A stretch of 64,000 nucleotides of DNA from Nonomuraea sp. SYSU D8015 (GTDB lineage Bacteria > Actinomycetota > Actinomycetes > Streptosporangiales > Streptosporangiaceae). The stretch spans positions 1 through 64,000 of the forward strand of contig NZ_VJYI01000018.1 in assembly GCF_008065375.1 (NCBI RefSeq). Direction: 5' to 3'. Of the stretch, positions 1 through 6,948 are shown piece after piece; position 1 is the stretch's first letter, and each line of letters opens with the position of its first letter. The notes below the pieces were generated by a model. It was not told the origin of the DNA, did no database searches, and saw nothing but the letters and a program-made list of their open reading frames with translations. A program made the translations under genes and the position numbers.

Positions 1-455
1 CACCGGCCTGGCCAACCTGCCGCTGCACCACTTCGCTCGCAACCAGATCTGGTGCGAGCTCGTCGCGCTGGCCTGCGAACTCCTGGCCTGGATGCAGATG
101 CTGGCGCTGCCCGGCACCGCTGCTCACGGCTACGAGCCCAAACGCCTGCGCCTGCGGCTGTTCGCGGTGGCCGGACGGCTGGTGCGCGGCGGCCGCCGTC
201 TGCGCCTGCGCATAGCCGCACGATGGCCCTGGGCCCACGACATCCTCACCGCCCTGAGCCGCCTGCAAGCCCTGCCGGCCCCGACCTGATCGCCACAGGC
301 TGTCCCTGCGACCAAGAAAGGGAACACCCGGAGGGCCCGTGGAACCCCGCCCACCCGACGCGACAGCCGGGCCGGCGTGCTGACCACACCACGCAATTCG
401 ACCTTCAGCCGGACCGTTTAGCCGACCACACCTTGATCACGAAAGATCGAGGCTA
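1..455 (+). mobile_element. Right end of an IS1380-like element (boundary inferred)
   Basis: After the transposase stop there are about 165 non-coding bases. Near 434-455 there is a sequence reading TTGATCACGAAAGATCGAGG, which resembles the terminal repeat of actinobacterial IS1380 elements. The other end is outside the window, so the inverted repeat cannot be confirmed and the boundary at about 455 is an inference. A minus-strand frame starting in the flanking DNA meets a TAG exactly at 453-455, which fits an insertion having truncated something there. Confidence 0.4.
2..289 (+). CDS. IS1380-type transposase, C-terminal part (partial at window edge)
   Basis: The reading frame is open from the first bases and ends at TGA 287-289, giving the last 95 residues of a DDE transposase. 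The tail has the residues NLPLHHFARNQIW, then LLAWMQMLAL, then EPKRLRLRLFAVAGR and an Arg-rich stretch ending RWPWAHDILTAL. This is the characteristic C-terminus of actinobacterial IS1380-family transposases as I know them. The catalytic residues lie upstream, outside the window, so whether the gene is intact cannot be judged. It is the leftmost of two insertion-sequence genes next to tRNA-Thr. The family assignment rests on recognition of the tail and is fairly secure. Confidence 0.8.
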   Translation, partial: TGLANLPLHHFARNQIWCELVALACELLAWMQMLALPGTAAHGYEPKRLRLRLFAVAGRLVRGGRRLRLRIAARWPWAHDILTALSRLQALPAPT

Positions 456-780
456 GAGATCTCGACGGATCAGGCGGACGTTGCGGACCGGGCCTTCCGG
501 CAGAACCTCGAGCAAGTGCGTGAGGCGGCCGAGTTGGTGCAGGAACCGCCTCGCCACCGAGTAACCCGTCCAACCCGGCGAAGGGCTCAAACTAGGCCAA
601 CGGCCACCTCCCAGAAATCGGCGCAGACGCGCCGAAAAACCGAGAGACAAGGAACTACGAAAATCGCCACCGCACCGGACGCCACTCAACGCGCGACGGA
701 ATCAACCCGACCCACGTGAGAGCGTCCGGGATCGGCCTTAATCGCGGATGGCGTACGAAAGAAATGCCGTCAGCGAACGG
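456..780. other. Gene-free stretch with a possible truncated minus-strand frame
   Basis: No convincing gene. A minus-strand frame over about 453-620 gives a helical, Leu/Arg-rich peptide (LHQLGRLTHLLEVLPEGP, then VRLIRRDL) that could be the end of a gene cut by the IS1380-like element. I do not recognise the family. The rest to 780 shows no coding signal. Confidence 0.25.
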
Positions 781-1002
781 TCAGGCCCACAACGCCCATT
801 TCGGCCCGTAGGTTTCCATATAGACACAGCTGTAGGAGGTCCACCATCCCCACTGAATGCCGAGGTTGCCGCCATTGACGCAGTCGGAGTAGAGGTAGTA
901 GACGTACCTGATGCTGTCCGCCTGAGCAGGGGCCGTCCCCACCGATAGTGTCAGGCCGGCAGCCAGCGCCGCAGTGACGGCCAACGATCGAGCTTTGCCC
1001 AT
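781..1002 (-). CDS. Small secreted Trp/Tyr-rich protein
   Basis: This encodes 73 residues. The N-terminus (residues 1-29) is a clear Sec signal peptide: MGKARS, a hydrophobic core AALAAGLTLSV, then APAQA as the likely signal peptidase I site. The mature part is only about 44 residues and is rich in Tyr and Trp, with two Cys (SDCVNGG and SYSCVYM) that could form a single disulfide. A good ribosome binding site (AAGGAGAG) ends about 4 bases before the ATG at 1002. It stands alone between two insertion sequences. I do not recognise the family; small secreted aromatic-rich peptides of this kind are common in actinomycetes and mostly uncharacterised. The signal peptide, RBS and length support a real gene. 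Confidence 0.6.
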   Translation of the reverse strand: MGKARSLAVTAALAAGLTLSVGTAPAQADSIRYVYYLYSDCVNGGNLGIQWGWWTSYSCVYMETYGPKWALWA

Positions 1003-1393
1003 GACTCTCCTTCGGGATTCGCGACGACATCTCAGAAATCATGACAGCGCTACCCGTCTCCGACGAGTCCCGAAGTTCTCACGGCGCTCTCACGGAATCG
1101 TGAGCTTGCCAGAGATCGCCAGAAGCTTCCGAGATCTCTGAAACTTTCACGTGTCGAACGCCAACCTGCCATGACGAGCACCCGAGCCAATGGTCGCAAC
1201 TCAAGGAGATCTGACCGATGCCAGCCCGAGGGACACCATTCCCGGCACTGTCCCACATGCTGTTTCGACCGCTGCCCGATCGCCGGTGAAGCCGCGTGGG
1301 GCTCTGTCTGACCCGAAAATTCGAGCTTCACGTGGGCAGGCGGCAGCGAACCCCTAGCGGCAATGAGCGATAAGTGATTCGCGGTGAGTTGTG
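1003..1393. other. Gene-free stretch: promoter of the secreted protein and IS110 3' flank
   Basis: No gene seen; the frames across here are short or are shadows of the transposase. The part next to 1003 must hold the promoter and RBS of the small secreted protein. A short hairpin, CTCACGG-AATC-GTGAG, lies at about 1086-1102. The part next to 1393 is presumably the non-coding right end of the IS110 element, whose exact boundary I cannot place. Confidence 0.35.
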
Positions 1394-2687
1394 TCAGGTC
1401 GGCGCGGGCTCGATGAGGACGGCCTTTCCGTTGCGGATGACGATCTTCTGGCCGGTCAGGGCTTGCAACTGGCTGGCCAGGCTGCGGGCGCGACGGTCTT
1501 TGCTGATGCGGCTGTCGTAGTAGTCGGCGCCCAGGTCGTGGAAGTGGGCCTGGGGATCGGATAACAGCTGGTAGACGACGGTGAGCACCGAGTTCCCGGC
1601 GGCGACCAGGGCCTTGGATTTGCCACGGCGGCGGGCGATGCGGCGATAGCGCTCGCCAAGGAAGGTGTCGCTCTTGCTGAAGGAGAAGACGATCCGACCC
1701 AGCGTGCCGGCCAGCCACCGGTTGCCCTTGCCGCGCCCCTTGCCCTTCTTGCGGCCCGTCGACTCGTGCGTCTGGGGACAGAACTTGGCCCAGGACACCA
1801 GGTGCGCGGCGGTGGGGAAGCGGCTCATCTCCACCCCGATCTCGGCGATCAACTCCTGGGCGGCCACCTGGCCCACTCCAGTGATCTCATCGAGCTGGGC
1901 CGCCTGCGCCGAGAAAGGGCCCATAACCTGCTCGATCTCGGCGTCCAGCAGGGCGGCCTGCTCGCTGAGCCGGTCGATGTTGGCCAGCATGATGAGCAGC
2001 AGCACGGCGTGGTGATCGGTGAAGAACCCGCGCAGCGCCTCCTCTAACGCGGGAATCTTGCCGCGCATGCTGCCCCGCGCCATGTCGGCGAGCACCTTGG
2101 GATCGCGCTGGCCATCGATCAGGGCCTGCAGCATCTGCCGGCCGGACACCCCGAAGATGTCGCTGATCATCGACGACAACTTCACCTGAGCGTCCTCCAG
2201 CAGCTTCTCGGCCAGCTGCATCTCCCGGGTGCGGTCTTCGATCAGCGAGCGCCGGTAACGGGCCAGGTCCCGTAGCTTGCGGATCGGCGCGGGCTGCACC
2301 AGCGAGGGCCGGCACATGCCCCGCTCGGCCACCTTGGCCAGCCACACCGCATCGGCCCGGTCGGTCTTGGCCCGGCCCGGCACGTTCTTTCACCTGCCGG
2401 GCATTGACCAGCCAGCAGTCGAACCCCTCGGCCTCCAGCAGCCAGAACACCCCCTTCCAGTAATCGGAGGTGCTCTCCATCACCACCCGGGCCACGCCCT
2501 GGCAGCGCAGCCAGTCGGCCATCTCCAACAGCGCCGCCGTGGTGGTGGCGTACGCGCGGATCTCCTGCAACCGCCGTCCGGGCCGGTCCTCGTGCGGCAC
2601 CCGCACGCACGCCTCCAGCCCTGCCTTGCCTAAATCCAGAGCCGCGACCCGATCCACATACAGGTCCTGCTCATCGACCTCTTGCAC
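1394..2687 (-). pseudogene. IS110-family transposase, frameshifted
   Basis: Two adjacent frames together give one full transposase of about 430 residues. The start is GTG 2687, preceded by a strong GGGAGGGGAGG. The N-terminal RuvC-like DEDD domain shows AALDLGK (first Asp), VVMESTSDYW (Glu) and, after the shift, KTDRADAVWLA (two Asp). The C-terminal Transposase_20 domain shows ITGVGQVAAQELIAEIG and a Ser-containing ESTGRKKGKGRGKGNRWL. The frame breaks at 2388-2390, where TTT on the plus strand needs to be TT to restore VKNVPGRAKTDRA. That single-base insertion separates the first and later catalytic Asp residues. IS110 transposases are not known to need frameshifting, so this copy is probably inactive, unless it is a sequencing error in a short homopolymer. 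Confidence 0.85.
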
Positions 2688-2923
2688 GGCGTTCCTCCCC
2701 TCCCATCGATGTGGGTGGGTCCACGGGTCACCCGCAGGAGCCAGCGGGGGATGGAAGAGGCGGACCCTCGTGCTCATGGCAACACTGCGCGGCCCCCTGA
2801 AGCAGCTCCCAGCGATCAAACTCATTAACGGCCTCACCCGCGCCATAGACGAACCGACGTCGGCGGGTGACCCGCACCCATTTTCCCGCCTGAGCGGCGT
2901 CCCGAGCAGGGACATGGGAACTA
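2688..2923 (-). other. IS110 leader region; candidate bridge-RNA locus
   Basis: This non-coding stretch lies directly upstream of the transposase start. In IS110-group elements the region 5' of the transposase encodes the bridge RNA that pairs with target and donor DNA (established for IS621). The stretch has no gene of its own and has the right length and place. I see GC-rich segments able to fold, for example around GGACCCACCC and GGGTGACCCGC, but I cannot define the RNA or the element end by eye. Confidence 0.35.
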
Positions 2924-2939
2924 ATTAGCTATAGCTAAT
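2924..2939. promoter_or_regulatory. 16-bp perfect palindrome (orphan operator)
   Basis: ATTAGCTATAGCTAAT is a perfect 16-bp inverted repeat and is strikingly AT-rich against a roughly 70% GC background. Such TAGCTATAGCTA palindromes typically serve as MarR- or TetR-type operators overlapping a promoter. No intact gene starts beside it: on one side is the IS110 leader, on the other a decayed kinase fragment. It therefore looks like the leftover promoter/operator of a gene that has been lost or displaced. Confidence 0.45.
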
Positions 2940-2977
2940 AGAGTCGGTATTCGCCTGGACCACGGCGAGCAGCACGC

Positions 2978-3130
2978 CTAGCGGGTCATAGGTACCGGCC
3001 GCTCAAGCCCGGCACGCAGGTTGCCCAGCGCCTCACGGCTGGTGGCGCGCACCGCCTCCATGGCCTGGCGCGCTTCGGCCCCGCGCCTGCTCAGTGCGCA
3101 AGCCGTTCCTCCGCGACCGCGTCGCCGCGA
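2978..3130 (-). pseudogene. Histidine-kinase remnant (NarL-type dimerisation region)
   Basis: Read on the minus strand, this stretch gives ARQAMEAVRATSREALGNLR and ends at TAG 2978-2980. The run AVRATSREALGNLRAGL is typical of the second helix of the HisKA_3 domain in actinobacterial NarL-type sensor kinases. No N-terminal sensor, no catalytic ATPase domain and no start can be found around it, so it is a gene fragment. It fits with the LuxR-type regulator fragment about 0.9 kb away, and both suggest a destroyed two-component system. Confidence 0.5.
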
Positions 3131-3247
3131 CATGAGGTGTCATGCCGATTGGCGGCAGACGTCATCCAGCGCACCGCGCGGAGCGAATGGACGGGCGATC
3201 AAGCCTGCCGCCGTACCAGTGGAGGTCGAGTCGAAGGGGGTAGGACC

Positions 3248-3601
3248 GTGAAACGCCTCAAGTTCATCAGCGTGGTCCTGAGCGCGCTCGCCGCACTCCT
3301 GTTCCTGCCCGTGAGCCCGGCCGGCGCGGGCGTCAACACCGTGTGCGCCGGAAGCCTGCCGACCGGCTGGGTCAAGACGGACTTCTGGGATCCGACCCGC
3401 TGCGGGAACCCGTCCAGGATCACCTACAACGTGTGGAACATCGAGTCCTACTACGACCAGCCCGTCGGTGCGATCATGACGGTCTGCTCCAACCAGCTGC
3501 CCGCCGGCTGGGTCCTCGTCAATACCCGGTGGGATCCGACGAGCTGTGGCCACCCGTCCCGGATCATCCAGAACATGTGGACAATCCAGCGCCTCTCCTG
3601 A
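3248..3601 (+). CDS. Secreted protein with two tandem Cys-pair repeats
   Basis: This encodes 117 residues from GTG 3248, with a purine-rich RBS (GAAGGGGGTAGGA) upstream. Residues 1-27 form a signal peptide (VKRLKF, then a hydrophobic core, then SPAGA). The mature protein consists of two copies of a module of about 40 residues with the pattern TVC, LPxGWV, WDPTxCG, PSRI, NxWxI. Each copy has one pair of Cys about 22 residues apart, probably one disulfide per module. There are no lipobox, membrane or enzyme motifs. It sits alone between the two decayed regulator fragments. The function is unknown; an extracellular or cell-wall peptide is plausible. Confidence 0.65.
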   Translation: MKRLKFISVVLSALAALLFLPVSPAGAGVNTVCAGSLPTGWVKTDFWDPTRCGNPSRITYNVWNIESYYDQPVGAIMTVCSNQLPAGWVLVNTRWDPTSCGHPSRIIQNMWTIQRLS

Positions 3602-3905
3602 CGTCGTTCCGCGCCATTGACCGGTCCCGGACGCGCCACCCGCACAACGCCCGCACGTCCGGGGCCGAACCTCGTGCATTCGGGGTAGAGCCAGAAGCAT
3701 CGAGATCACCCCAGTGCTCCGGGGCGGATTCGGTGGAGCTCATGTGGCGGGCAGACCTGTCCCGAGCTCAAGAACGCTGGTTCGCCCAGCTGACGCCACG
3801 AGGTCCTGGGTCGGGAGATCGGTTCCTGCGCCGCCGCTCATGCCTGCCGACCAGGACGGCCGAGCATAGCGCGTTGCCTACGGACGACATCCGGCATGAG
3901 GCGGT
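3602..3905. other. Gene-free stretch
   Basis: About 300 bases after the repeat protein hold no credible gene. Frames that cross it have low-complexity Arg/Pro/Ser composition typical of GC-rich non-coding DNA. No clear terminator or promoter is visible. Confidence 0.35.
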
Positions 3906-4070
3906 TCAGCGGGTGGCGGGTTCCACCAGGCCGCAGTCGTAGGACAGCACGACCGCCTGCGCTCTACTGGTCAGGCCCAGTTTGGCCATCAGGCGGCTGA
4001 GATGGGTCTTGATGGTGCCCTCGCTCACCGACAGCTGCTCGACGATCTCCTTGTTCGCCGGACTTTCAGC
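3906..4070 (-). pseudogene. LuxR/NarL-type response-regulator remnant (HTH domain only)
   Basis: The minus-strand frame encodes NKEIVEQLSVSEGTIKTHLS, then RLMAKLGLTSRAQAVVLSY and a short tail ending at TGA 3906-3908. This is the GerE/LuxR helix-turn-helix of a NarL-family response regulator: the recognition helix SEGTIKTHLSRLMAKLGL is intact. The receiver domain with its phospho-acceptor Asp is missing, and the sequence upstream of Asn in this frame is unrelated Arg/Gly filler. It is therefore a fragment, probably from the same lost two-component system as the kinase remnant. Confidence 0.6.
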
Positions 4071-4075
4071 CCGCC

Positions 4076-4290
4076 CTCGAACGGATCCTCGTCCCCAACA
4101 TCGCACGCGACGTCGAAGGCCGCCTGATCACCGCCGACCGGCGGCTCTGCCAACTCGGCAGATGGGGCAGCAACGATCACACGCCGATGATGGGCGCGGT
4201 CGCCAGCGATGGCCGCATCCTGGGCTTACTCAAGGCGCCTTTGACCACCGAGCGCCCGTACGCCGAAGGAGTGAGCACATTGCTGTATAG
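4076..4290 (+). other. Possible gene remnant, plus strand, unrecognised
   Basis: A plus-strand frame gives a peptide that looks protein-like (LERILVPNIARDVEGRLITA, later GLLKAPLTTERPYAEG). It has no plausible start and runs on into the tRNA, so it is not an intact gene. I do not recognise the family. It may be the tail of an element that recombined beside the tRNA. Confidence 0.25.
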
Positions 4291-4295
4291 AGATC

Positions 4296-4326
4296 AAAAG
4301 GCCCCTTCCAAGTCCCGGAAGGGGCC
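4296..4326 (-). terminator. Rho-independent terminator downstream of tRNA-Thr
   Basis: A 10-bp perfect stem, GGCCCCTTCC (4300-4309) and GGAAGGGGCC (4317-4326), with a 7-base loop. On the minus strand it is followed by TTTT. It lies 12 bases beyond the tRNA 3' end and is oriented to end its transcript. Confidence 0.8.
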
Positions 4327-4338
4327 CTTCCACCTGAG

Positions 4339-4411
4339 AGCCGACGAGGGGAATCGAACCCCTGACCTTCTGTTTACAAGACAGATGCTCTGCCGATTGA
4401 GCTACGTCGGC
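4339..4411 (-). tRNA. tRNA-Thr (anticodon TGT)
   Basis: Read on the minus strand, the 73-base sequence folds as a standard tRNA. The acceptor GCCGACG pairs with CGTCGGC, the D-arm is GCTC/GAGC, the anticodon stem TCTGT/ACAGA holds the loop CTTGTAA (anticodon TGT, decoding ACA/ACG), and the T-arm is AGGGG-TTCGATT-CCCCT. CCA is not encoded. The gene is followed by a strong terminator. It separates core genes (rlmB onward) from the IS-rich accessory patch. Confidence 0.95.
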
Positions 4412-4431
4412 GCGGCCTACCAGTGTAGACG

Positions 4432-5394
4432 CTAGAGACGCCTGTGACGAGCGACCTCGTACAGTGCCACTCCCGCCGCGACCCCCGCGTTCAATGACTC
4501 CGCAGCCGCGGCAATCGGGATGCGGGCCAGGACGTCGCACTGCTCGCGGACCAGGCGGGACAGGCCCTTGCCTTCCGAGCCGACGACGATCACGGCGGGC
4601 TCGGAGAGTAGTTCGACGTCGGCGATGTCGGTTTCGCCGGAACCGTCGAGGCCGACGATGAACAGGCCCGCCTCCCGGTATTCGCGGAGGGCGGCGGTCA
4701 GGTTGGCGGCGCGGGCGACGCGGAGGGTCGCCAGCGTGCCGGCGGAGGTCTTCCAGGCGCCTCCTGTGACGCCGGCGGAGCGGCGCGAGGGGATGAGGAG
4801 GCCGTGGGCGCCGAAGGCCGCCGCCGAACGGGCGATCGCGCCCAAGTTGCGGGGGTCGGTGACGGAGTCCAGGGCGACGATCAGCGGGGCCTCGGCCACA
4901 TCCTGGGCGAGCTCGACCAGCTCCGCCGGGTGGGCGTAGTCGTAGGCCGGGATCTGGAGGGCGATCCCCTGGTGGACGCCGCCCTCGGTCAGGCGGTCGA
5001 GCTTGTCGCGGGTGACCTCGAGCAGGGCGATGCCGCGTTCTGCGGCGATCTTGATGGAGTCGCGTACGCGGTCGTCGTTGTCGATGCGCTGGGCAACGTA
5101 GAGTGCGCCGGCCGGCACCCCGGCCTGCAGGGCCTCCAGCACGGGGTTGCGGCCGCCGATGTGCTCAGGGGCGTCCTCCGAGCGGCGCTGCCTGGTCGGG
5201 GACGTACGGCGCTCGCCGGTGTGCTCCTCGCGGGCGATGCGCTGCGAGCGGGCCTTGTCCTTGTACCAGTGGCGCATTTCGGCAGGTGGAGTCGCGCCCT
5301 TGCCCTGGAGCGACCGGCGTTTCTGCCCTCCGGTGCCCTTGGACGGGCCCTTCTTCTTCGCGGGTCTGCCCGATGCCCTGCCTCCTGCTGCCAT
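4432..5394 (-). CDS. rlmB: 23S rRNA (guanosine-2'-O-)-methyltransferase RlmB (SpoU/TrmH family)
   Basis: This encodes 320 residues from ATG 5394. It methylates the 2'-OH of a 23S rRNA guanosine (Gm2251 in E. coli numbering) using SAM with a trefoil-knot fold. The first 85 residues are a basic Lys/Arg/Gly/Pro extension typical of actinobacterial copies. Next comes the substrate-binding domain (GGRNPVLEALQAGVPAGALY), then the SpoU domain with motif 1 SVTDPRNLGAIARSAAAFG, motif 2 IVVGSEGKGLSRLV and motif 3 IPIAAAAESLNAGVAAGVAL. The longer upstream frame is not needed. In mycobacteria this gene follows cysS directly; here an ECF sigma group is inserted between them. Confidence 0.9.
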   Translation of the reverse strand: MAAGGRASGRPAKKKGPSKGTGGQKRRSLQGKGATPPAEMRHWYKDKARSQRIAREEHTGERRTSPTRQRRSEDAPEHIGGRNPVLEALQAGVPAGALYVAQRIDNDDRVRDSIKIAAERGIALLEVTRDKLDRLTEGGVHQGIALQIPAYDYAHPAELVELAQDVAEAPLIVALDSVTDPRNLGAIARSAAAFGAHGLLIPSRRSAGVTGGAWKTSAGTLATLRVARAANLTAALREYREAGLFIVGLDGSGETDIADVELLSEPAVIVVGSEGKGLSRLVREQCDVLARIPIAAAAESLNAGVAAGVALYEVARHRRL

Positions 5395-5539
5395 GTCATC
5401 AAGGGTACTGGGGCTGTCAGGCAGCTCATCCCGCACGACCGGTCCCGGCGAGGCGGTGAATCCTTCTGCGGGCTTGGCGCCTCTCATACGTGTCCCGGCA
5501 ACACCGCCGGTGACGTCCACAGGACACAGGACACAGGAC

Positions 5540-5644
5540 ATGGAGGTCGTCGTGGTCGCAGGTATCGCTGTCGCCGTCGTAGCCGTGCTCATCTGCGCGT
5601 GTAGTGTCGTCGTGCTGCGCCGGAGGGGGCGGGAACGTGGCTGA
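5540..5644 (+). CDS. Putative single-pass membrane microprotein upstream of the ECF sigma factor
   Basis: A 34-codon frame from ATG 5540 encodes MEVVVVAGIAVAVVAVLICA, completes one transmembrane helix, and ends in a basic tail RRRGRERG. Its stop (TGA 5642-5644) overlaps the sigma-factor GTG at 5637, so the two would be translationally coupled. The upstream region has three ACAGGAC repeats but only a weak RBS. Topology would place the Arg-rich tail in the cytoplasm (positive-inside rule). It could be a small regulator or a leader for the sigma gene. Composition is convincing but the size is small, so confidence is moderate. Confidence 0.45.
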   Translation: MEVVVVAGIAVAVVAVLICACSVVVLRRRGRERG

Positions 5645-6218
5645 CACGACATGGTCGGACGAGCGGCTCATCGCCGCCGCGCGGGGCGGTGACGTCGATT
5701 CGATCGCCGCGCTGGTGTCGGGGGCGCATCCGCATGTGCAGCGGTTCGCGCGGTCGTTGTGCGCCACCCCTGAGGACGCCGAGGACGCCGCCCAGGAGGC
5801 GTTGATCGTCCTCTATCGCAAGATCGGGACGTTGCGGGCCTCCGGGGCGTTGGCTTCGTGGATGTTCCGGATCATTCGCAACGAGTGCCTCCGGCGGGCC
5901 CGGCTGATGATGTGCTCCCATTCGACGACGTTCTCGGCCGGCCGCTCCATGCCGTCCGCGGAGGAGGAGGTGTTCCAACGGCTGGAGGCCGCCCGGGTGG
6001 CGGAGGCCATCGCGACGCTGCCCGCCGACCAGCGTCAAGTGCTGATCATGCGGGATGTACAGGGCATCAGCGGGAGGATGGCCGCGGACGCGCTGGGATT
6101 GAGCACGGCGGCGATGAAGTCGCGGCTGCATCGGGCTCGGGCGGCGGTGCAGCGCATGTTGTCCGATCCGGCTCCAGGCGTTCGATCGATTCGGGAAGGC
6201 GGGGGGATCGGTGGCTGA
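5637..6218 (+). CDS. ECF-family RNA polymerase sigma factor
   Basis: This encodes 193 residues from GTG 5637, chosen because GGAGGGGGCGGG lies directly upstream; a GTG at 5604 is possible. Region 2 spans about residues 10-80 (DVDSIAALVSG, then DAEDAAQEALIVLYRKIG, the core-binding and -10 recognition helices). Region 4 spans about 120-175 (LPADQRQVLIMRDVQGISG, then LSTAAMKSRLHRARAAVQRM), the -35-binding helix-turn-helix. No anti-sigma factor with a ZAS motif is adjacent. Instead the stop overlaps a small membrane protein with a Cys pair by 8 bases, which is the natural suspect for a partner. The target regulon cannot be read here. Confidence 0.85.
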   Translation: MADTTWSDERLIAAARGGDVDSIAALVSGAHPHVQRFARSLCATPEDAEDAAQEALIVLYRKIGTLRASGALASWMFRIIRNECLRRARLMMCSHSTTFSAGRSMPSAEEEVFQRLEAARVAEAIATLPADQRQVLIMRDVQGISGRMAADALGLSTAAMKSRLHRARAAVQRMLSDPAPGVRSIREGGGIGG

Positions 6219-6489
6219 GGGGCGGAGCTTCGCAAGTTCGTCGGTGTCGCGGCATCTCGTACGCGGTTTGGTGGGATTCGGCCCGCTGATCGCCGCCATC
6301 GTGCTCGTCCCGGTGGTGGGTCCGGTCAGTCTGCTACTCGTAGCGGTCGCGGTGCCGGCCTTTCGCGGGTGCCCGACCTGCTGGTTGATCGGTCTGGCGC
6401 AGACGGTCTCCAGAGGGCGGCTGCGGAGGTCATGTTCGGGTGGCGTGTGCGAGCTGGAGGCCTCCGGCACCTTTCGGGCCGTCGAGTGA
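6211..6489 (+). CDS. Small membrane protein with GCPTCW motif, coupled to the sigma factor
   Basis: This encodes 92 residues from GTG 6211, overlapping the sigma stop by 8 bases, so it is translationally coupled. One or two hydrophobic stretches (LVRGLVGFGPLIAAIVLVPV and VGPVSLLLVAVAVPAF) are followed by GCPTCWLIGLAQT and, near the end, CSGGVCEL. The two Cys pairs could bind metal or form redox-active disulfides. There is no similarity to classical anti-sigma factors that I can see, but position and coupling make a regulatory role over the sigma factor an attractive inference. Family not recognised beyond resembling small Cys-containing membrane proteins. Confidence 0.6.
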   Translation: MAEGRSFASSSVSRHLVRGLVGFGPLIAAIVLVPVVGPVSLLLVAVAVPAFRGCPTCWLIGLAQTVSRGRLRRSCSGGVCELEASGTFRAVE

Positions 6490-6948
6490 TGCTCGGCATC
6501 AGCGTCGGCATCGGCATCGCGGCTTCCCGGGATCGCCGGCTGGCGGGCGGTCGGCGCGGGCGGCGCAGCGTGAGCGGAGACGTCGTGTCGACGCCACGCT
6601 GGAGGTCCTGGCGAGCCTCGTCCGAGAGGAGAAGACGAAGAGGGGAGTGTGGTTCCGGCATCGAGGAAAGCGGCGGTGAGATCGTCGCGGGCTCGGGCGG
6701 CACGTGCCCGCCGTAGATCTCAGTAGGCGTGCGGCGGCGCGACGGTCGTGCTGATGCCGCGCTCCCATCCGGGCGGGGCACGCCTTCCTCTGGGGCGACG
6801 CCACGGCCGCCGTTCCCTGGAGGAAGGGCGCCGTATGCCCCGAAGGGCGCCGAAGCGGGCGGGCTCGGCCTTGACGGCGGCGGCTGGGCCCGGCAGTCGG
6901 CACTGCTCGCCGAGGCGCGGGCCCAGGTGGGAAACCGCCGGTAGCCGA
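6490..6948. other. Gene-poor stretch, possibly with a small ORF remnant
   Basis: Nothing firm. A plus-strand frame ending at TGA 6677-6679 gives a plausible helical tail (VDATLEVLASLVREEKTKRG), and another ending at 6944 gives WARQSALLAEARAQVGNRR. Neither has a convincing start, RBS or family. These may be decayed genes between the sigma-factor group and cysS. Confidence 0.25.

Noticed and set aside
5604-5636. GTG 5604 as the start of the ECF sigma factor
   Set aside because: It would add a Cys/Gly-rich stretch, and the purine-rich RBS lies between it and GTG 5637, so the later start is better.
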